Assembly: GCA_026399755.1 (NCBI GenBank)
Contig: JAPLQI010000064.1
Span: 1-61,939 of the forward strand
DNA length: 61,939 nt
Source of the DNA: Pseudomonadota bacterium
Lineage (GTDB): Bacteria; Pseudomonadota; Gammaproteobacteria; Burkholderiales; Chitinibacteraceae
Direction: 5' to 3'
Shown here: positions 36,963 to 48,604 of the stretch, one piece after another
How positions within the stretch are numbered: the stretch's first letter is position 1
How the letters are laid out: each line of letters starts with the position of its first letter
The notes under the pieces: generated by a model
What the model was told of the DNA's origin: nothing
The model's database searches: none
What the model saw: only the letters and a program-made list of their open reading frames with translations
Position numbers and translations under genes: made by a program

Positions 36963-38162
36963 TTACTTACTGCTAATCCGTGCCGCTGCAGCATCCAAGC
37001 CCTGCTTAGGGGTTTGGCGGCCTTGCGTTACGTTTTGCAGCGCTGATTTTAATGAGGCCCAGAAGCGGCCCATTTCCGGGATATTAGGCATAGGCTGGCC
37101 CGCTTTGGCGGATTCCATCGAAGCTTTGATCGCCGGATCAGATTTCAGCTCATTAAAGAACGCTTTATTAGCGGGCACGCCCAAAGGCACATCGGTATTG
37201 ATGGTTTTAAGACCTTGCACGGTGAGCATATGGTTTTCTAAAAACTCTACCGCCAGCTCTTTATTCTTGGATGAGCGATTCAGCATGGCACCCAATACAC
37301 CCACAAACGGCGCGCCCGGCTTGCCATTAATCGATGGAATCGGCGCTACGCCCCAGTTGATTTTGCTCTTTTTCAGATTATCCCAAGCCCATGGGCCATT
37401 GATCATCATGGCGATTTTGCCCTGATTTACACCGGCTTCCATATCGGCGTAAGTCGCGCTTTTTGGCATCACACCGGTTTTAATCATTTTATTAATGGTT
37501 TCTAAGCCCGCAATCGCACCGGCATTGTTGACGCCCACATCTTTAGCATCGTAAGTGCCATCGCCTTTAGGCTTAAAGGCATACGCACCGCCTGCTGCCA
37601 GCAATGGCCAGCTAAAGTAAGGCTCGCCATAATCCCACAAAATGGCTTTTTTGCCCTGCGCGGCCAGTTTTTTATCCAGCGCCATTACATCATCAAAGCT
37701 CTTAGGCGGCACAGGCACGAGGTCTTTGTTATAAATCAGCGCCAGCGCTTCAATGGCGATTGGATAGCCCCATTGTTTACCATTTACGGTAAAGGCTTTC
37801 CAGGCCAGCGGATCGATCTCGCCCTGCACTTTTTTAGATGGGGTAATCGGGCTAAGTAAGCCCGCTGTCATCCATTCACCCAAGCGATCATGCGGCCAAA
37901 TCCAGATATCTGGGCCTTTGCCCGCAGCGGCCGCTTGCTGAAATTTAGAAGGCGCATCTTCCGGATGCTCCACCACCACCTCTACCCCAGTGGCCTTGGT
38001 AAAAGCCGCACCCACCTGCTCGATGCCCTTATAACCCTTATCGCCATTCACCCAAATCACCAGCTTATCTGCAGCAAACGCTGGCCCGGCAAAAGAAATC
38101 GCGACAGCTGCTGCGATGGTAGAAACTGCAAACTTGCCAAACTGGCGGCGTGTTGTATTCAT
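36963..38162 (-). CDS. malE: Periplasmic maltose/maltodextrin-binding protein MalE
   Basis: About 399 residues from the ATG at 38162, which follows a GGAGGG ribosome-binding site; a longer frame has no support. The leader [13 protein letters not shown] has a twin Arg and could be Sec or Tat. The mature part starts near [15 protein letters not shown], close to the start of E. coli MalE (KLVIWINGDKGYNG), and the conserved [12 protein letters not shown] is present. It delivers maltodextrins to MalFGK2. Confidence 0.94.
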   Translation of the reverse strand: MNTTRRQFGKFAVSTIAAAVAISFAGPAFAADKLVIWVNGDKGYKGIEQVGAAFTKATGVEVVVEHPEDAPSKFQQAAAAGKGPDIWIWPHDRLGEWMTAGLLSPITPSKKVQGEIDPLAWKAFTVNGKQWGYPIAIEALALIYNKDLVPVPPKSFDDVMALDKKLAAQGKKAILWDYGEPYFSWPLLAAGGAYAFKPKGDGTYDAKDVGVNNAGAIAGLETINKMIKTGVMPKSATYADMEAGVNQGKIAMMINGPWAWDNLKKSKINWGVAPIPSINGKPGAPFVGVLGAMLNRSSKNKELAVEFLENHMLTVQGLKTINTDVPLGVPANKAFFNELKSDPAIKASMESAKAGQPMPNIPEMGRFWASLKSALQNVTQGRQTPKQGLDAAAARISSK

Positions 38163-38250
38163 AAACCCTCCAAAAAACCAAGCAAAGCCCTTGCCAGAGA
38201 AATACCCGGCGCAGGCAACATGAAGCTGCAATTTTTAATAAGCCAAATGA

Positions 38251-39360
38251 TTATTCGGCCAGTGGGTGAAGACGGCGCATTGCGCTGCCATCGGCTTTAA
38301 ACAAAAACCCGTGCTCCGGCTTAAAGTGCAGCACGCTGCGCTCGCCCGGTTTAGAGCTAAACAGCGCAGGCATACGGGCCACAAAGGTATCCCGCATACC
38401 GGGTACTTCTAAATACAACATCGATGCTTCGCCTAGTTGCTCCAGCGCCAGCGTGATACCGCTCAGCGCATTACTGCCCGCTGCGGGTGAAATTTTTAAA
38501 TGCTCAGGGCGCACGCCCAGTGTGACTTCGTCACCGATGTTTGCGCCTGCCGCATCCACCGTCACCGCAATCTGTGTGCCATCTTCTAAGGCAACCGTCA
38601 CGCTGCCTTCACCAATAGCAGCAACCTTGGCGCTTAAAGTATTCATTTTGGGCGAACCAATAAAGCCAGCTACAAACAGATTATCCGGCTGGTAATACAG
38701 CTCAATCGGTGTACCGACCTGCTCCACTTGCCCAGCACGCAGCACCACAATCCGATCGGCCAGCGTCATCGCTTCGGTCTGATCGTGGGTCACATAAATC
38801 ATGGTACTGCCCAGCTCGCGGTGCAAACGGGCGATTTCGATACGCATTTGCACCCGCAGCGAGGCATCCAGATTAGACAGCGGCTCGTCAAACAAAAACA
38901 CCTTAGGCTTTTGCACAATGGCACGGCCAATCGCCACCCGCTGCCGCTGCCCGCCCGACATATCACGCGGCTTGCGGCGTAAAAGTGGCTCAATTTGCAA
39001 TACCTTAGCCACCCGCTCTACCAGTGGCGTGTACTCTGCTTTTTTCATGCCTGCCAGCTTTAAGCCAAAAGCGAGGTTTTCAAACACATCCATATGCGGG
39101 TACAGCGCGTAGCTCTGAAACACCATAGAAATACCGCGTTTTACCGGCGGCAACTCGTTCACACGCAGACCGTCGATACACATTTCGCCATCGGTAATGT
39201 CTTCCAGTCCCGCAATCGTGCGCAGCAAGGTCGATTTACCGCAGCCCGATGGGCCGACAAACACAATAAATTCGCCATCTTTAATTTCTAAATCGATGCC
39301 GTGCAGGGTGTACACCGAAGAAAACGCTTTTTTAATGCCTTTTAATGAAACAGTAGCCAT
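38251..39360 (-). CDS. malK: ABC transporter ATPase MalK
   Basis: A 369-residue ATPase with Walker A GPSGCGKST, signature MSGGQRQRVAIGRA, Walker B VFLFDEP and switch His in THDQTEA. The C-terminal TOBE/regulatory domain (about 240-369) includes GVRPEHL, as in MalK/UgpC proteins. It begins three bases after the glucosidase gene and is 88 bp before malE. It powers maltodextrin uptake. Confidence 0.93.
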   Translation of the reverse strand: MATVSLKGIKKAFSSVYTLHGIDLEIKDGEFIVFVGPSGCGKSTLLRTIAGLEDITDGEMCIDGLRVNELPPVKRGISMVFQSYALYPHMDVFENLAFGLKLAGMKKAEYTPLVERVAKVLQIEPLLRRKPRDMSGGQRQRVAIGRAIVQKPKVFLFDEPLSNLDASLRVQMRIEIARLHRELGSTMIYVTHDQTEAMTLADRIVVLRAGQVEQVGTPIELYYQPDNLFVAGFIGSPKMNTLSAKVAAIGEGSVTVALEDGTQIAVTVDAAGANIGDEVTLGVRPEHLKISPAAGSNALSGITLALEQLGEASMLYLEVPGMRDTFVARMPALFSSKPGERSVLHFKPEHGFLFKADGSAMRRLHPLAE

Positions 39361-39363
39361 ACC

Positions 39364-40980
39364 TTACGCCTCTACGCGGGCAATCAGCGCGCCCCAATGA
39401 TCAAACTCAATCACGCCAGACTTAATACTTGCACCACTCAGGCCCGCATCGGCCAGTAGCGTGAGCTTGCCTTTACACGGCAGCGATTGCTTACTTTCAG
39501 ATAAATTAAATACGCATAGCCAGCGCTCACCATTGAGGCTGCGGCTAAAGGCCAGCAGCGGCTCTGGCGCATCCACAAACTGAATATCACCCAGCCAAAG
39601 CACAGCTTGCGTCTTACGCCAGCTAATAAAATGGCGATAAAAGTTTAAGATGGATTCAGGGTCATTCTCTTGTGTGCTGACGGCCAGCTGCTGATGTGAT
39701 TCAGGCACCGGCAACCAAGGAGCACCCGTGCTAAAGCCTGCAGCCGCCACATCATGCTGCCAAGGCATCGGTGTGCGGCAGCCATCGCGGCCTTTAAATT
39801 CTGGCCACATGGCGATACCGTAAGGATCTTGCAATAGCTCAAAGGGAATATCTGCCTCGGGCAGGCCCAGCTCGTCCCCCTGCCATAGGCAGGCCGAGCC
39901 TCTGAAACACAGCAGCATTGCCAGCATACTGCGCGAAAATCGTGGGTTCTGGCTGTTATTGCCCCAGCGGCTCAGCACGCGCATCACATCATGATTGCCG
40001 ATCGACCAGCAGCCCCAGCCGTCTCCTATGCGCTTTTCAAGGTCTTCGATTTGCTTGCGGATATACGCCGCGCTAAAGTCTTTAGTCAGCAAATTAAAGC
40101 TATACGCCATATTCAGCTTATCGCCGCCTGTGGTGTATTCGGCCATCACTTTCAGACTATCGTCGTCCCCCACTTCACCCACGCTCATTGCGCCGTATTC
40201 ATCCAGCAGCAGACGCACGCGTTTTAGAAAGTCGATATTTTCTGGCTGGGATTTATCATGCACATGCGCCTGAAAGCCGTAAGGATTATCAGGGCTAACC
40301 GTCTTAGTATCTTTACTTTTAGCGGGCGGATTATTACGCAGCTTGCGGTCATGAAAATGGAAATTGCACGCATCAAAGCGAAAACCATCTACGCCACGCG
40401 CTAGCCAGAAACGAATCGCTTCTAAAATGGCGTCTTGCACGGCAGGGCAATGGAAATTTAAATCCGGCTGGCTGCTTAAGAAATTATGCAAATAATACTG
40501 GCAACGGCGGGTATCCCAAGTCCAGGCTGGGCCACCAAATACAGATAACCAATTATTTGGCGCAGAGCCATCGGCCTTAGCATCGGCCCACACATACCAA
40601 TCAGCCTTATCCCCTGTGCGGCTTTGTCGGCTGTCAGCAAACCAAGTGTTTTGATCTGAAGTGTGCGAGAGCACCTGATCGATCATCACTTTTAAACCCA
40701 GGTCATGGGCCTTGGCCAGCACAGCATCAAAATCGGCCAGCGTGCCAAATAGCGGGTCAACCTGACAATAGTCGCTTACATCGTAGCCAAAATCTTTCAT
40801 CGGCGATTTAAAAAACGGACTGATCCAGACCGCATCCACCCCCAGCGCGGCGATATAGGGCAATTTGCCGAGCAAACCTTGCAAATCACCCACGCCATCG
40901 GCATTGGCATCTGCAAAGCTGCGTGGATAAACTTGATAGATGACAGCACCACGCCACCATTCACGATCGGTCTTGAGCAT
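39364..40980 (-). CDS. GH13 alpha-glucosidase of the maltodextrin operon
   Basis: A 538-residue cytoplasmic GH13 enzyme. The four conserved regions are visible: DQVLSHTS, GFRFDACNF with the nucleophile Asp, the acid/base Glu in SVGEVGDD and IGNHDVMR. The length and the N-terminal WWRGAVIYQVYPRSFADAN match alpha-glucosidases and oligo-1,6-glucosidases. It should release glucose from imported maltodextrins. No malQ or malP is present nearby, so this enzyme may be the main route for their breakdown. Confidence 0.92.
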   Translation of the reverse strand: MLKTDREWWRGAVIYQVYPRSFADANADGVGDLQGLLGKLPYIAALGVDAVWISPFFKSPMKDFGYDVSDYCQVDPLFGTLADFDAVLAKAHDLGLKVMIDQVLSHTSDQNTWFADSRQSRTGDKADWYVWADAKADGSAPNNWLSVFGGPAWTWDTRRCQYYLHNFLSSQPDLNFHCPAVQDAILEAIRFWLARGVDGFRFDACNFHFHDRKLRNNPPAKSKDTKTVSPDNPYGFQAHVHDKSQPENIDFLKRVRLLLDEYGAMSVGEVGDDDSLKVMAEYTTGGDKLNMAYSFNLLTKDFSAAYIRKQIEDLEKRIGDGWGCWSIGNHDVMRVLSRWGNNSQNPRFSRSMLAMLLCFRGSACLWQGDELGLPEADIPFELLQDPYGIAMWPEFKGRDGCRTPMPWQHDVAAAGFSTGAPWLPVPESHQQLAVSTQENDPESILNFYRHFISWRKTQAVLWLGDIQFVDAPEPLLAFSRSLNGERWLCVFNLSESKQSLPCKGKLTLLADAGLSGASIKSGVIEFDHWGALIARVEA

Positions 40981-41029
40981 GACTCAATCCATTTTAAAGT
41001 TTCGGGCCAGGCCCGGAGGGGTTCAACAC

Positions 41030-41068
41030 GCTAAGTCAGCCTGAACACACTGTTCGGGCTGACTTAGC
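41030..41068 (-). terminator. Long hairpin between lamB and the glucosidase gene
   Basis: An 18-bp stem (GCTAAGTCAGCCYGAACA with one wobble) around a 3-base loop. No T run follows, so it may cut down rather than end transcription, or protect the lamB message end. Confidence 0.7.
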
Positions 41069-41102
41069 ACTTAAATCTTATTTAAGACTGCACCAGCCCA
41101 AC

Positions 41103-42632
<1,530 letters not shown>

Positions 42633-42707
42633 TTAATGACCCTATTTACAACATTCATACATCATAAAAACGGCTATTTATTTATGCCATTGCCTACGCT
42701 CAAGACA

Positions 42708-42743
42708 ATAAAAATGCCCGCCCCCTTACAATGGTGACGGGCA
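42708..42743 (-). terminator. Terminator of the LacI-family gene
   Basis: On the minus strand TGCCCG and CGGGCA pair around a C/A-rich loop, followed by TTTTTATT. It separates the regulator gene from the lamB promoter region. Confidence 0.65.
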
Positions 42744-42877
42744 GACAATAAAACGGGGTTTACTTTACAAGTCGGGTAGAAACAAGGCGCAATTCCCCAA
42801 AAAACCACATTCCTTTAGCGATGCTAAAAAAACATTTTTTGAATCGCTCATTTCATCCAAGCCATATCAACTGACCT

Positions 42878-43006
42878 GATTATGCCTCTTGCTCAATACG
42901 CATCAACTCAAGCCAATCGCATGAGCGAGCATTTTTGTAGGGCGGGTGAAACCCGCCGCTTGTCTAGCGTTTCATATCAAAATCTGGCGGGTTTTACGCG
43001 CCCTGC
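42878..43006. repeat. MITE-like end plus REP palindrome
   Basis: GATTATGCCTCTTGCTCAAT at 42878 is followed, about 40 bp later, by GTAGGGCGGGTGAAACCCGC and its inverted partner ending at 43006. This is the same arrangement as at 50424-50588. The second outer end is not clear. Confidence 0.65.
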
Positions 43007-43166
43007 AAGGATTTCATGGCCTTGCCAGCCAAGCAGCCTTTAAAATCACTGCCAAGAAAATCCTTTGTTTTCTTAGTTTTCTGCTTTTTAACTCAGTGTG
43101 CTCTGTGTCTACAGATCTCAGGTTTTCTCGGCATTTTAAGATTTAGGCTTAACGACAGCAGCCCGA

Positions 43167-44180
43167 TTAAATCAAACAAGCCTGATCACTCGTACCCGGT
43201 TGCAATAGGGTAGGCCAAAGCACTTGTAGGGATGCAGGGTCTTCTCCCCGTAAGCGCGCCAGCATTAACGAGGCCAGCGTGACGCCTGCTTCGCGTGGAT
43301 CTGGTTGGCGGATGGCAGTGATGTTTTGCCCCATCGCCAGCTCTGGCGCTACGCCACCAAATACAATCAAGGAGATATCCGTGCCTGCCCTTAGTTCAGC
43401 TTGGCGCAAAGCGGCCAGCACGCCCATCGCGGCTAGATTATTATCGACCACCACGGCGGTGGGCCGCAGGCTTTGTTTAAGCAGACGGTGCATTAACGCC
43501 TCGCCCATTTGCGCAGTCAGCGCGCCTTCTTGCAATAAGCTGGCCTCTACCGTCACCCCTGCTGCCTGCATCGCCGCCACAAAGCCCTGCTTACGCTGCA
43601 TGGCAAAATTAAGCGCTAGGGGTGCAGAAATCAGGGCGATGCGTTTGTGGCCCAAGGCCAGCAAGCGCTCAACTGCAGCACGCGTGCCCGCATCATTATC
43701 GTAATCAAACCAAGGATAAGGTGTATCCATTTGCGAGCGGCCATGCGCTACAAAAGGGAACTGACACGATTGCAAATAGCGTAATCGCTCATCAAATACA
43801 CAGGTACGCGCCACAATCAGCCCATCTACCCTGTGCCCAGCGGTAATGCGTTGGTAGGTTTGTAGCTCATTGTGGTTATCTGCCGAAATCAGCATCAGAT
43901 CGATGCCTGCATCATTAAACTGATCGGTCATTCCGCCAACAATGGCGTGAAAAACAGGATCGTTTAAATCATTAGGTTGCAGCGGATAAATCATGCCTAC
44001 GCAATCGGTGCGACCCAGCGCCAGCTTTCTGGCCGTGCTATTGGGCTGATAACCATGCCGCTCCGCCGCTGCCGTCACCCGCTGCCGTGTCTTTTCGCTC
44101 ACATCAGAAAAGCCATTTAAGGCGCGGCTTACCGTTGTTGGCGATAAGTTCAATAGCAGAGCCAATTCCCGCAAATTCAT
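43167..44180 (-). CDS. LacI-family regulator of the maltodextrin operon
   Basis: A 337-residue repressor. The N-terminal HTH (MNLRELALLLNLSPTTVSRALNGF) and hinge are typical, and residues about 60-337 are a periplasmic-binding-like sugar domain. It lies immediately upstream of lamB on the same strand with its own terminator between. Candidate operators occur in front of lamB. A MalR-like role, with maltose or maltodextrin as effector, is inferred from position. Confidence 0.88.
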   Translation of the reverse strand: MNLRELALLLNLSPTTVSRALNGFSDVSEKTRQRVTAAAERHGYQPNSTARKLALGRTDCVGMIYPLQPNDLNDPVFHAIVGGMTDQFNDAGIDLMLISADNHNELQTYQRITAGHRVDGLIVARTCVFDERLRYLQSCQFPFVAHGRSQMDTPYPWFDYDNDAGTRAAVERLLALGHKRIALISAPLALNFAMQRKQGFVAAMQAAGVTVEASLLQEGALTAQMGEALMHRLLKQSLRPTAVVVDNNLAAMGVLAALRQAELRAGTDISLIVFGGVAPELAMGQNITAIRQPDPREAGVTLASLMLARLRGEDPASLQVLWPTLLQPGTSDQACLI

Positions 44181-44354
44181 TATGTTGACTGTAAGATCAT
44201 GATCATTGAGCTTATACCACGCTGCCCGCCAATTACGCCAGAATTCAAAGCTCTAAAGGAGCGCAAAAAGACACCTCCCCTCCAAAAGAAAACTGAATTA
44301 ATCCGTGCATATTTAAAATGAATTGATCAAACAAAGTAGGCTTTTAATAGCGCA

Positions 44355-45878
44355 CTAGTATTCCGTCAACCATTTTTTGAGCGTAACTTGCAGTGCCTCG
44401 ATATTAATAGGCTTGGCAAGAAAATCATCCATCCCTGCGTCTATGCACTGTTGGCGATCTTGCTCAAACACACCCGCGCTTAAGGCAATAATAGGGATGC
44501 GGGGGCGATGTTTCGCGATTTCCATTTGCCGAATCTGCCGTGTTGCCTCAAAGCCATCAATATCAGGCATCTGGCAATCCATAAAAATAAGAGCAGGCAT
44601 CACATCATCGGCAAGCAGCTGAATCGCTTCGCGGCCATTCTGAGCCAGCTCCAGCGCAAAGCCCAGCTTAGATAAAATCATTTTAATAACGGTTAAATTG
44701 AGTGGGTTATCGTCGACCACCAAAATAGGCAGCGAGCGCTTTGCAGCAGGGCTTTCATGGCCTGCCTTAGGGGATACGCAGGCTGGCTCGGTAAAATCCA
44801 GCGCCACTCGGATGCAAAACCAAAAACAAGAGCCCTTACCCAGCTCGCTTTCCACCCCTACCTCACCTTCCATTAACCTAGCCAATTCACGCACGATAGA
44901 TAGCCCCAGCCCGCTGCCACCGTATTTACGCGTATTGCTATTATCAATCTGAGAAAAAGGCAAAAATAGTGCCAATTGTTGCTCTGGGCTAATGCCAATA
45001 CCCGAGTCATAAACTTTAAACATCAGCATGGCGCGGTCGTTCTCGCGGCGGCTTTCGTAAGCCTCCACCGTCACCGTGCCAGACTCTGTAAATTTCACCG
45101 CATTACCCAGCAAATTAGCCAACATCTGCCGTAAACGTAATGCATCGCCCAGATAACGGGGCTTATCCTCTGGCGTAGTCCAGCTGCGGCTCACGCTGAT
45201 ATTTTTTTGTGTAAGGCTGTAGGCGAACAAAGACAATACATCGTCTATGAGCTTTTCTGGCTCAAAACAAGACATATTAAGCTCAAATTTACCCGCTTCT
45301 ACCTTAGATAAATCCAAAATATCGTTAAGTAGCGTTAATAAGCTTTGACCTGATTTTAAAATAATTTGCGCATAACTCAGCCGCTCATCTTTATCCAGAT
45401 CATCCAACAAAAGCAGCTGCGCCATCCCCAAAATACCGTTGAGTGGCGTGCGAATTTCATGGCTCATAGTGGCTAAAAACTGACTTTTTGCGTGGTTTGC
45501 CGCGTCAGACTCATTTTTGGCCCGCCGCAAAGCTTCTTCCTGACTAGCACGCTCGGCCACAATGGTATTGGACATTTGCATAGCAGCCGAGCGTAATAAA
45601 CTGGCTTGATCCACCGCCTGCACCCGGCTTAACCGTACCATGCGTACAAACAGGCCCTTGCTTGTTCGCTGCACATCGCCTTCTGCTAAAAACAAAGCAC
45701 TGGCGTAATAAAACGAGCCTAAATCACAAGATAAAACCGCAGCTTGGCACCCTGTAAGAATTGCATCAATACTCATGCCAGAGTGCAATGGTGCGGCGGC
45801 AAACTCTTCGGCAAACACAGTATTCCATTCCTGCAAATGCCCGGCTTTATCAAACAATGAATAGCTATGCAGAATCAC
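44355..45878 (-). CDS. Soluble hybrid histidine kinase with receiver
   Basis: A 507-residue protein without membrane segments. Residues 1-90 form a small PAS-like sensor, a coiled coil leads to HisKA ([15 protein letters not shown], His near 143) and HATPase ([18 protein letters not shown]). The receiver has VDDNPLN and Asp in [11 protein letters not shown]. The start is a GTG seven bases after the stop of the MetE-like gene, so the two genes are co-transcribed. The output is unknown; phosphotransfer to an Hpt protein is expected. Confidence 0.87.
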   Translation of the reverse strand: MILHSYSLFDKAGHLQEWNTVFAEEFAAAPLHSGMSIDAILTGCQAAVLSCDLGSFYYASALFLAEGDVQRTSKGLFVRMVRLSRVQAVDQASLLRSAAMQMSNTIVAERASQEEALRRAKNESDAANHAKSQFLATMSHEIRTPLNGILGMAQLLLLDDLDKDERLSYAQIILKSGQSLLTLLNDILDLSKVEAGKFELNMSCFEPEKLIDDVLSLFAYSLTQKNISVSRSWTTPEDKPRYLGDALRLRQMLANLLGNAVKFTESGTVTVEAYESRRENDRAMLMFKVYDSGIGISPEQQLALFLPFSQIDNSNTRKYGGSGLGLSIVRELARLMEGEVGVESELGKGSCFWFCIRVALDFTEPACVSPKAGHESPAAKRSLPILVVDDNPLNLTVIKMILSKLGFALELAQNGREAIQLLADDVMPALIFMDCQMPDIDGFEATRQIRQMEIAKHRPRIPIIALSAGVFEQDRQQCIDAGMDDFLAKPINIEALQVTLKKWLTEY

Positions 45879-45885
45879 GATGGGC

Positions 45886-46956
45886 TCAGGCGTAGCCTAG
45901 CTGACGCGCCGCAAGTGCGGTGCCTTCAATACGGGCGGCAATTTTTGCGAAAGCGGTTTCGCGGCTGGTGCTGGTGTCATCGCAAAAAGGCGAAAAACCA
46001 CAATCATCGGTCGTTGCCAGATAAGGGTGCGGTATGTAGCGCGCAGCTTGCAAGACTCTGTCGCACACCAATTGAGCCGTTTCAATTTGCGGATCAATCA
46101 CATCGATCACCCCCACAAAAATCACTTGATCAGGCTTACGATACTGCTGAATAATTTTCAGCACCCTTTCTGGGTCTTTCTCACAAGCCAGCGCAATATA
46201 AAAACACCCCGCTTTAATTTCAAATAAGCTCGGCAGTAATTCGGCATAATCTACATCGGCGCTATGGGTGGAATCGTGATCACTACCGGCGCAGGTATGA
46301 ATGCCAATTTTTTTCCGCTCTTCAGGGCTAAACCGATCCAGCAGCATATTATTGATATCAATAAAGCTACGCAAAATATGCCCGCTAGGGTCCAGCTTTA
46401 CTGAGAGCCGCCCTTCTGTAAAATCGAGCTGCACTTTACTTGCGCCTTGGGCAAAACAACCGCGAATTTCTTTTTCTTGTTCTGCCAATAAATCGGCTAC
46501 AAATTCCTCGCGCGGATAATCAGCGAGCCCATGAGCAGGATAAAGCAGGCTCAATGCCGAAGCCGAAATAATGGCCTGTTTAAAAGGCTTATCCGTATAT
46601 TTACGCGCCAAGCCAATGGATTCATGCGCAAAACGCGCAAAACGAAAAGGCCCACTGGTTAAGCGTGGCAACTGGCGAATATGCCCATCATGAAAAGGAA
46701 TACACAAGCCATCTGGGGCCATATTTTCATTGCCCTCAACCCCGTATGTGGCAAAGCTATGCGTTTTACGCTGCTCGCCATCGCCCAACACCGGCGAGCC
46801 AATCGCCTCTAGCTTCGTTACTGTATCTTTGACGGCTTCATCGTAAAAGACCTCCATTTCGGCAGGGCTCAGCTCGCCTTGATCAAACAAAACTAAAGCA
46901 CGTTGTAATTTGGCTGAACGCGGAATACTGCCTATGGATTCAGTTGCCATACTCAT
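45886..46956 (-). CDS. MetE-like (cobalamin-independent methionine synthase C-domain) protein
   Basis: A 356-residue protein that corresponds to the catalytic barrel of MetE without its N-terminal domain. Likely zinc ligands are the His-Cys of GIHTCAG and the Cys of TTDDCGFSPF; QLDFTEG supplies an acidic residue. Such core-MetE proteins transfer methyl groups from varied donors. GGGAG before the ATG supports the start. It shares a transcript with a hybrid kinase, an unusual pairing. The true methyl donor cannot be told. Confidence 0.82.
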   Translation of the reverse strand: MSMATESIGSIPRSAKLQRALVLFDQGELSPAEMEVFYDEAVKDTVTKLEAIGSPVLGDGEQRKTHSFATYGVEGNENMAPDGLCIPFHDGHIRQLPRLTSGPFRFARFAHESIGLARKYTDKPFKQAIISASALSLLYPAHGLADYPREEFVADLLAEQEKEIRGCFAQGASKVQLDFTEGRLSVKLDPSGHILRSFIDINNMLLDRFSPEERKKIGIHTCAGSDHDSTHSADVDYAELLPSLFEIKAGCFYIALACEKDPERVLKIIQQYRKPDQVIFVGVIDVIDPQIETAQLVCDRVLQAARYIPHPYLATTDDCGFSPFCDDTSTSRETAFAKIAARIEGTALAARQLGYA

Positions 46957-47179
46957 AAAATAGCGCTCCCAGATTTAGTATCCTTTAGTTTATGTGAGAT
47001 ACCGCTACTTGCATAATTCTTTCCAAATAATTTCAAATCAAACAATCTACCCTGCATACAGTAGACAACATTGATTCAAACAGAGCGGTGCACCGCGAAG
47101 CATTTAAACGCCTATTCAAAAAAACAGTGGCAACATTGCTCCTTGCCCGCCCGCTCCTCATCTGCCAGACTACCCCGTC

Positions 47180-47373
47180 CCGTCATTGGGGAGTAGCTAT
47201 CCTTCGCGCAAAGCGAAGGAGGTGGCGTCAACAAACTTGCGGTCTGTGACTGCATGGCGTCATTAATTATCGGCCGGTATGGCGGATAATTCAGCGAGAC
47301 CTTTGGCCTCGATACGTTTGCCTGCCGGGCAAGCCGTGTCGTTGCGCCATTGGTTTAATTGCTTGCCCGGCAT
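47180..47373 (+). promoter_or_regulatory. yybP-ykoY-like manganese riboswitch and expression platform
   Basis: GGGGAGTAGC (47188) is followed by the stem CCTTCGC/GCGAAGG, and CGAGACCTTTGGCCTCG (47295) matches the second conserved loop of the yybP-ykoY class. Downstream, TGCCGGGCAAGC (47323) pairs perfectly with GCTTGCCCGGCA (47361), ending 12 bases before the ATG at 47385. This hairpin is a plausible terminator or start-site mask. The next gene is a cation exporter, as expected for this Mn2+ sensor. Confidence 0.75.
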
Positions 47374-47384
47374 TGTGATTTTGC

Positions 47385-48377
47385 ATGTTACTCACCCTAT
47401 TCCTGTTTTTCTCCTCGGCCATTGCCATCTATTTAGCCTGTAATTATTTCGTCAACGCCATTGAATGGTGTGGCAAACATATGAAGCTGGGCGCGACTGC
47501 CGTAGGCTCGGTGCTGGCGGCTTTTGGCACGGCGCTCCCCGAAAGCGCAGTCACTTTTACAGCGGTGGTATTTGGCACGACGCCCGAGCAAAAAGACATT
47601 GGCGTGGGCGCCGCGATGGGTGGCCCTTTGGTGCTGGCAACGATTGCCTATGCCGTAGTGGGCTTAGCGCTCTGGCGCAATCGTCAGCGTTTGGCCCGTA
47701 CAGATCATTTAGTGAAAGTAGATCAGGCGCGCCTCAGCCAAGATCAGCTGGCTTTTTTAGCCATCTTTATATTTAAAGTGGCGCTCGGCTTAGTCGCATT
47801 TGCGTTTAAGCCCTATCTGGGCCTGCTGTTTTTGCTGGCCTATGCCGTCTATGTTTGGCGGGAAATCAACACCGCCGAAACGGCCGCCGAGGAAGAAGAG
47901 CTGGAGCCATTAAAGCTGCGCCCAAGCAGCGACAATTGGCGCTGGGCCGCTTTGCAAGTGGGCTTAGCCCTCGCGGTAATTGCCCTTGCCTCGCATGTTT
48001 TTGTATCCCAACTCGAAAACTTAGGCGCGATGCTAGGCCTCGCTCCGCACTTGGTCGCCCTTTTACTCAGCCCTGTAGCGACGGAATTGCCTGAAATCAT
48101 GAATACCCTGATCTGGGTGCGACAAGGCAAAGAGCGTTTGGCGCTGGCTAATATATCGGGCGCGATGATGATTCAAGCCACTATCCCTAGTGCGCTGGGT
48201 ATTTTCTTCACCCCTTGGCTATTCGACGGCCCACTGCTCGCCTCCGGCATCATCACCACCGTGGCAATTATTGTGCTGTATTTGATGTTTAGGCGCGGCA
48301 AAGTCACAGGCAAGCAACTGAGCTGCATCGGCTTTCTTTACGCAGGCTTTGCGCTTTATTTAGGACTCTATCTTTAA
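47385..48377 (+). CDS. CaCA-family cation exporter, probably Mn2+ linked
   Basis: A 330-residue membrane protein of the Ca2+/cation antiporter superfamily with ten or so membrane segments. Both alpha repeats are visible: GSVLAAFGTALPESAVT (about residue 40) and SPVATELPEIMNT (about 228), each with the ion-binding Glu. A central acidic loop (TAAEEEELEPLK) is cytoplasmic. The upstream riboswitch suggests induction by Mn2+ and a role in Mn2+ export. CaCA proteins may move Ca2+ instead, so the ion is inferred. Confidence 0.85.
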   Translation: MLLTLFLFFSSAIAIYLACNYFVNAIEWCGKHMKLGATAVGSVLAAFGTALPESAVTFTAVVFGTTPEQKDIGVGAAMGGPLVLATIAYAVVGLALWRNRQRLARTDHLVKVDQARLSQDQLAFLAIFIFKVALGLVAFAFKPYLGLLFLLAYAVYVWREINTAETAAEEEELEPLKLRPSSDNWRWAALQVGLALAVIALASHVFVSQLENLGAMLGLAPHLVALLLSPVATELPEIMNTLIWVRQGKERLALANISGAMMIQATIPSALGIFFTPWLFDGPLLASGIITTVAIIVLYLMFRRGKVTGKQLSCIGFLYAGFALYLGLYL

Positions 48378-48408
48378 CAACTCATGTTACGCAGCCAAAC
48401 CCAAACCT

Positions 48409-48449
48409 TGGAACACGAATCAACGTGCCGAAGGCACTAAAAAGACGAT
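48409..48449. repeat. Fragment of the glrK-glrR dispersed repeat
   Basis: AACGTGCCGAAGGCACTAAA with flanking bases matches the outer end of the repeat at 17186-17556. Only about 40 bp are recognisable. Confidence 0.55.
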
Positions 48450-48553
48450 CACGGTGTAACATCAGTTCAACAAAAACAAACAACACTTCGGCCTTATTGA
48501 CGATAAAAAACCAGAATCAATCTCCATCTAGGGTGTAAATCCCTTTATCATCC

Positions 48554-48588
48554 GCCATCGGCGCTGTTGTAGCGCCGATGGCATTTAT
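48554..48588 (+). terminator. Hairpin upstream of the 48605 gene
   Basis: GCCATCGGCGCT and AGCGCCGATGGC form a perfect 12-bp stem around GTTGT, followed by ATTTATT. It may end readthrough or regulate the next gene as an attenuator. Confidence 0.65.
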
Positions 48589-48604
48589 TAATCAGGATTA
48601 CCCA

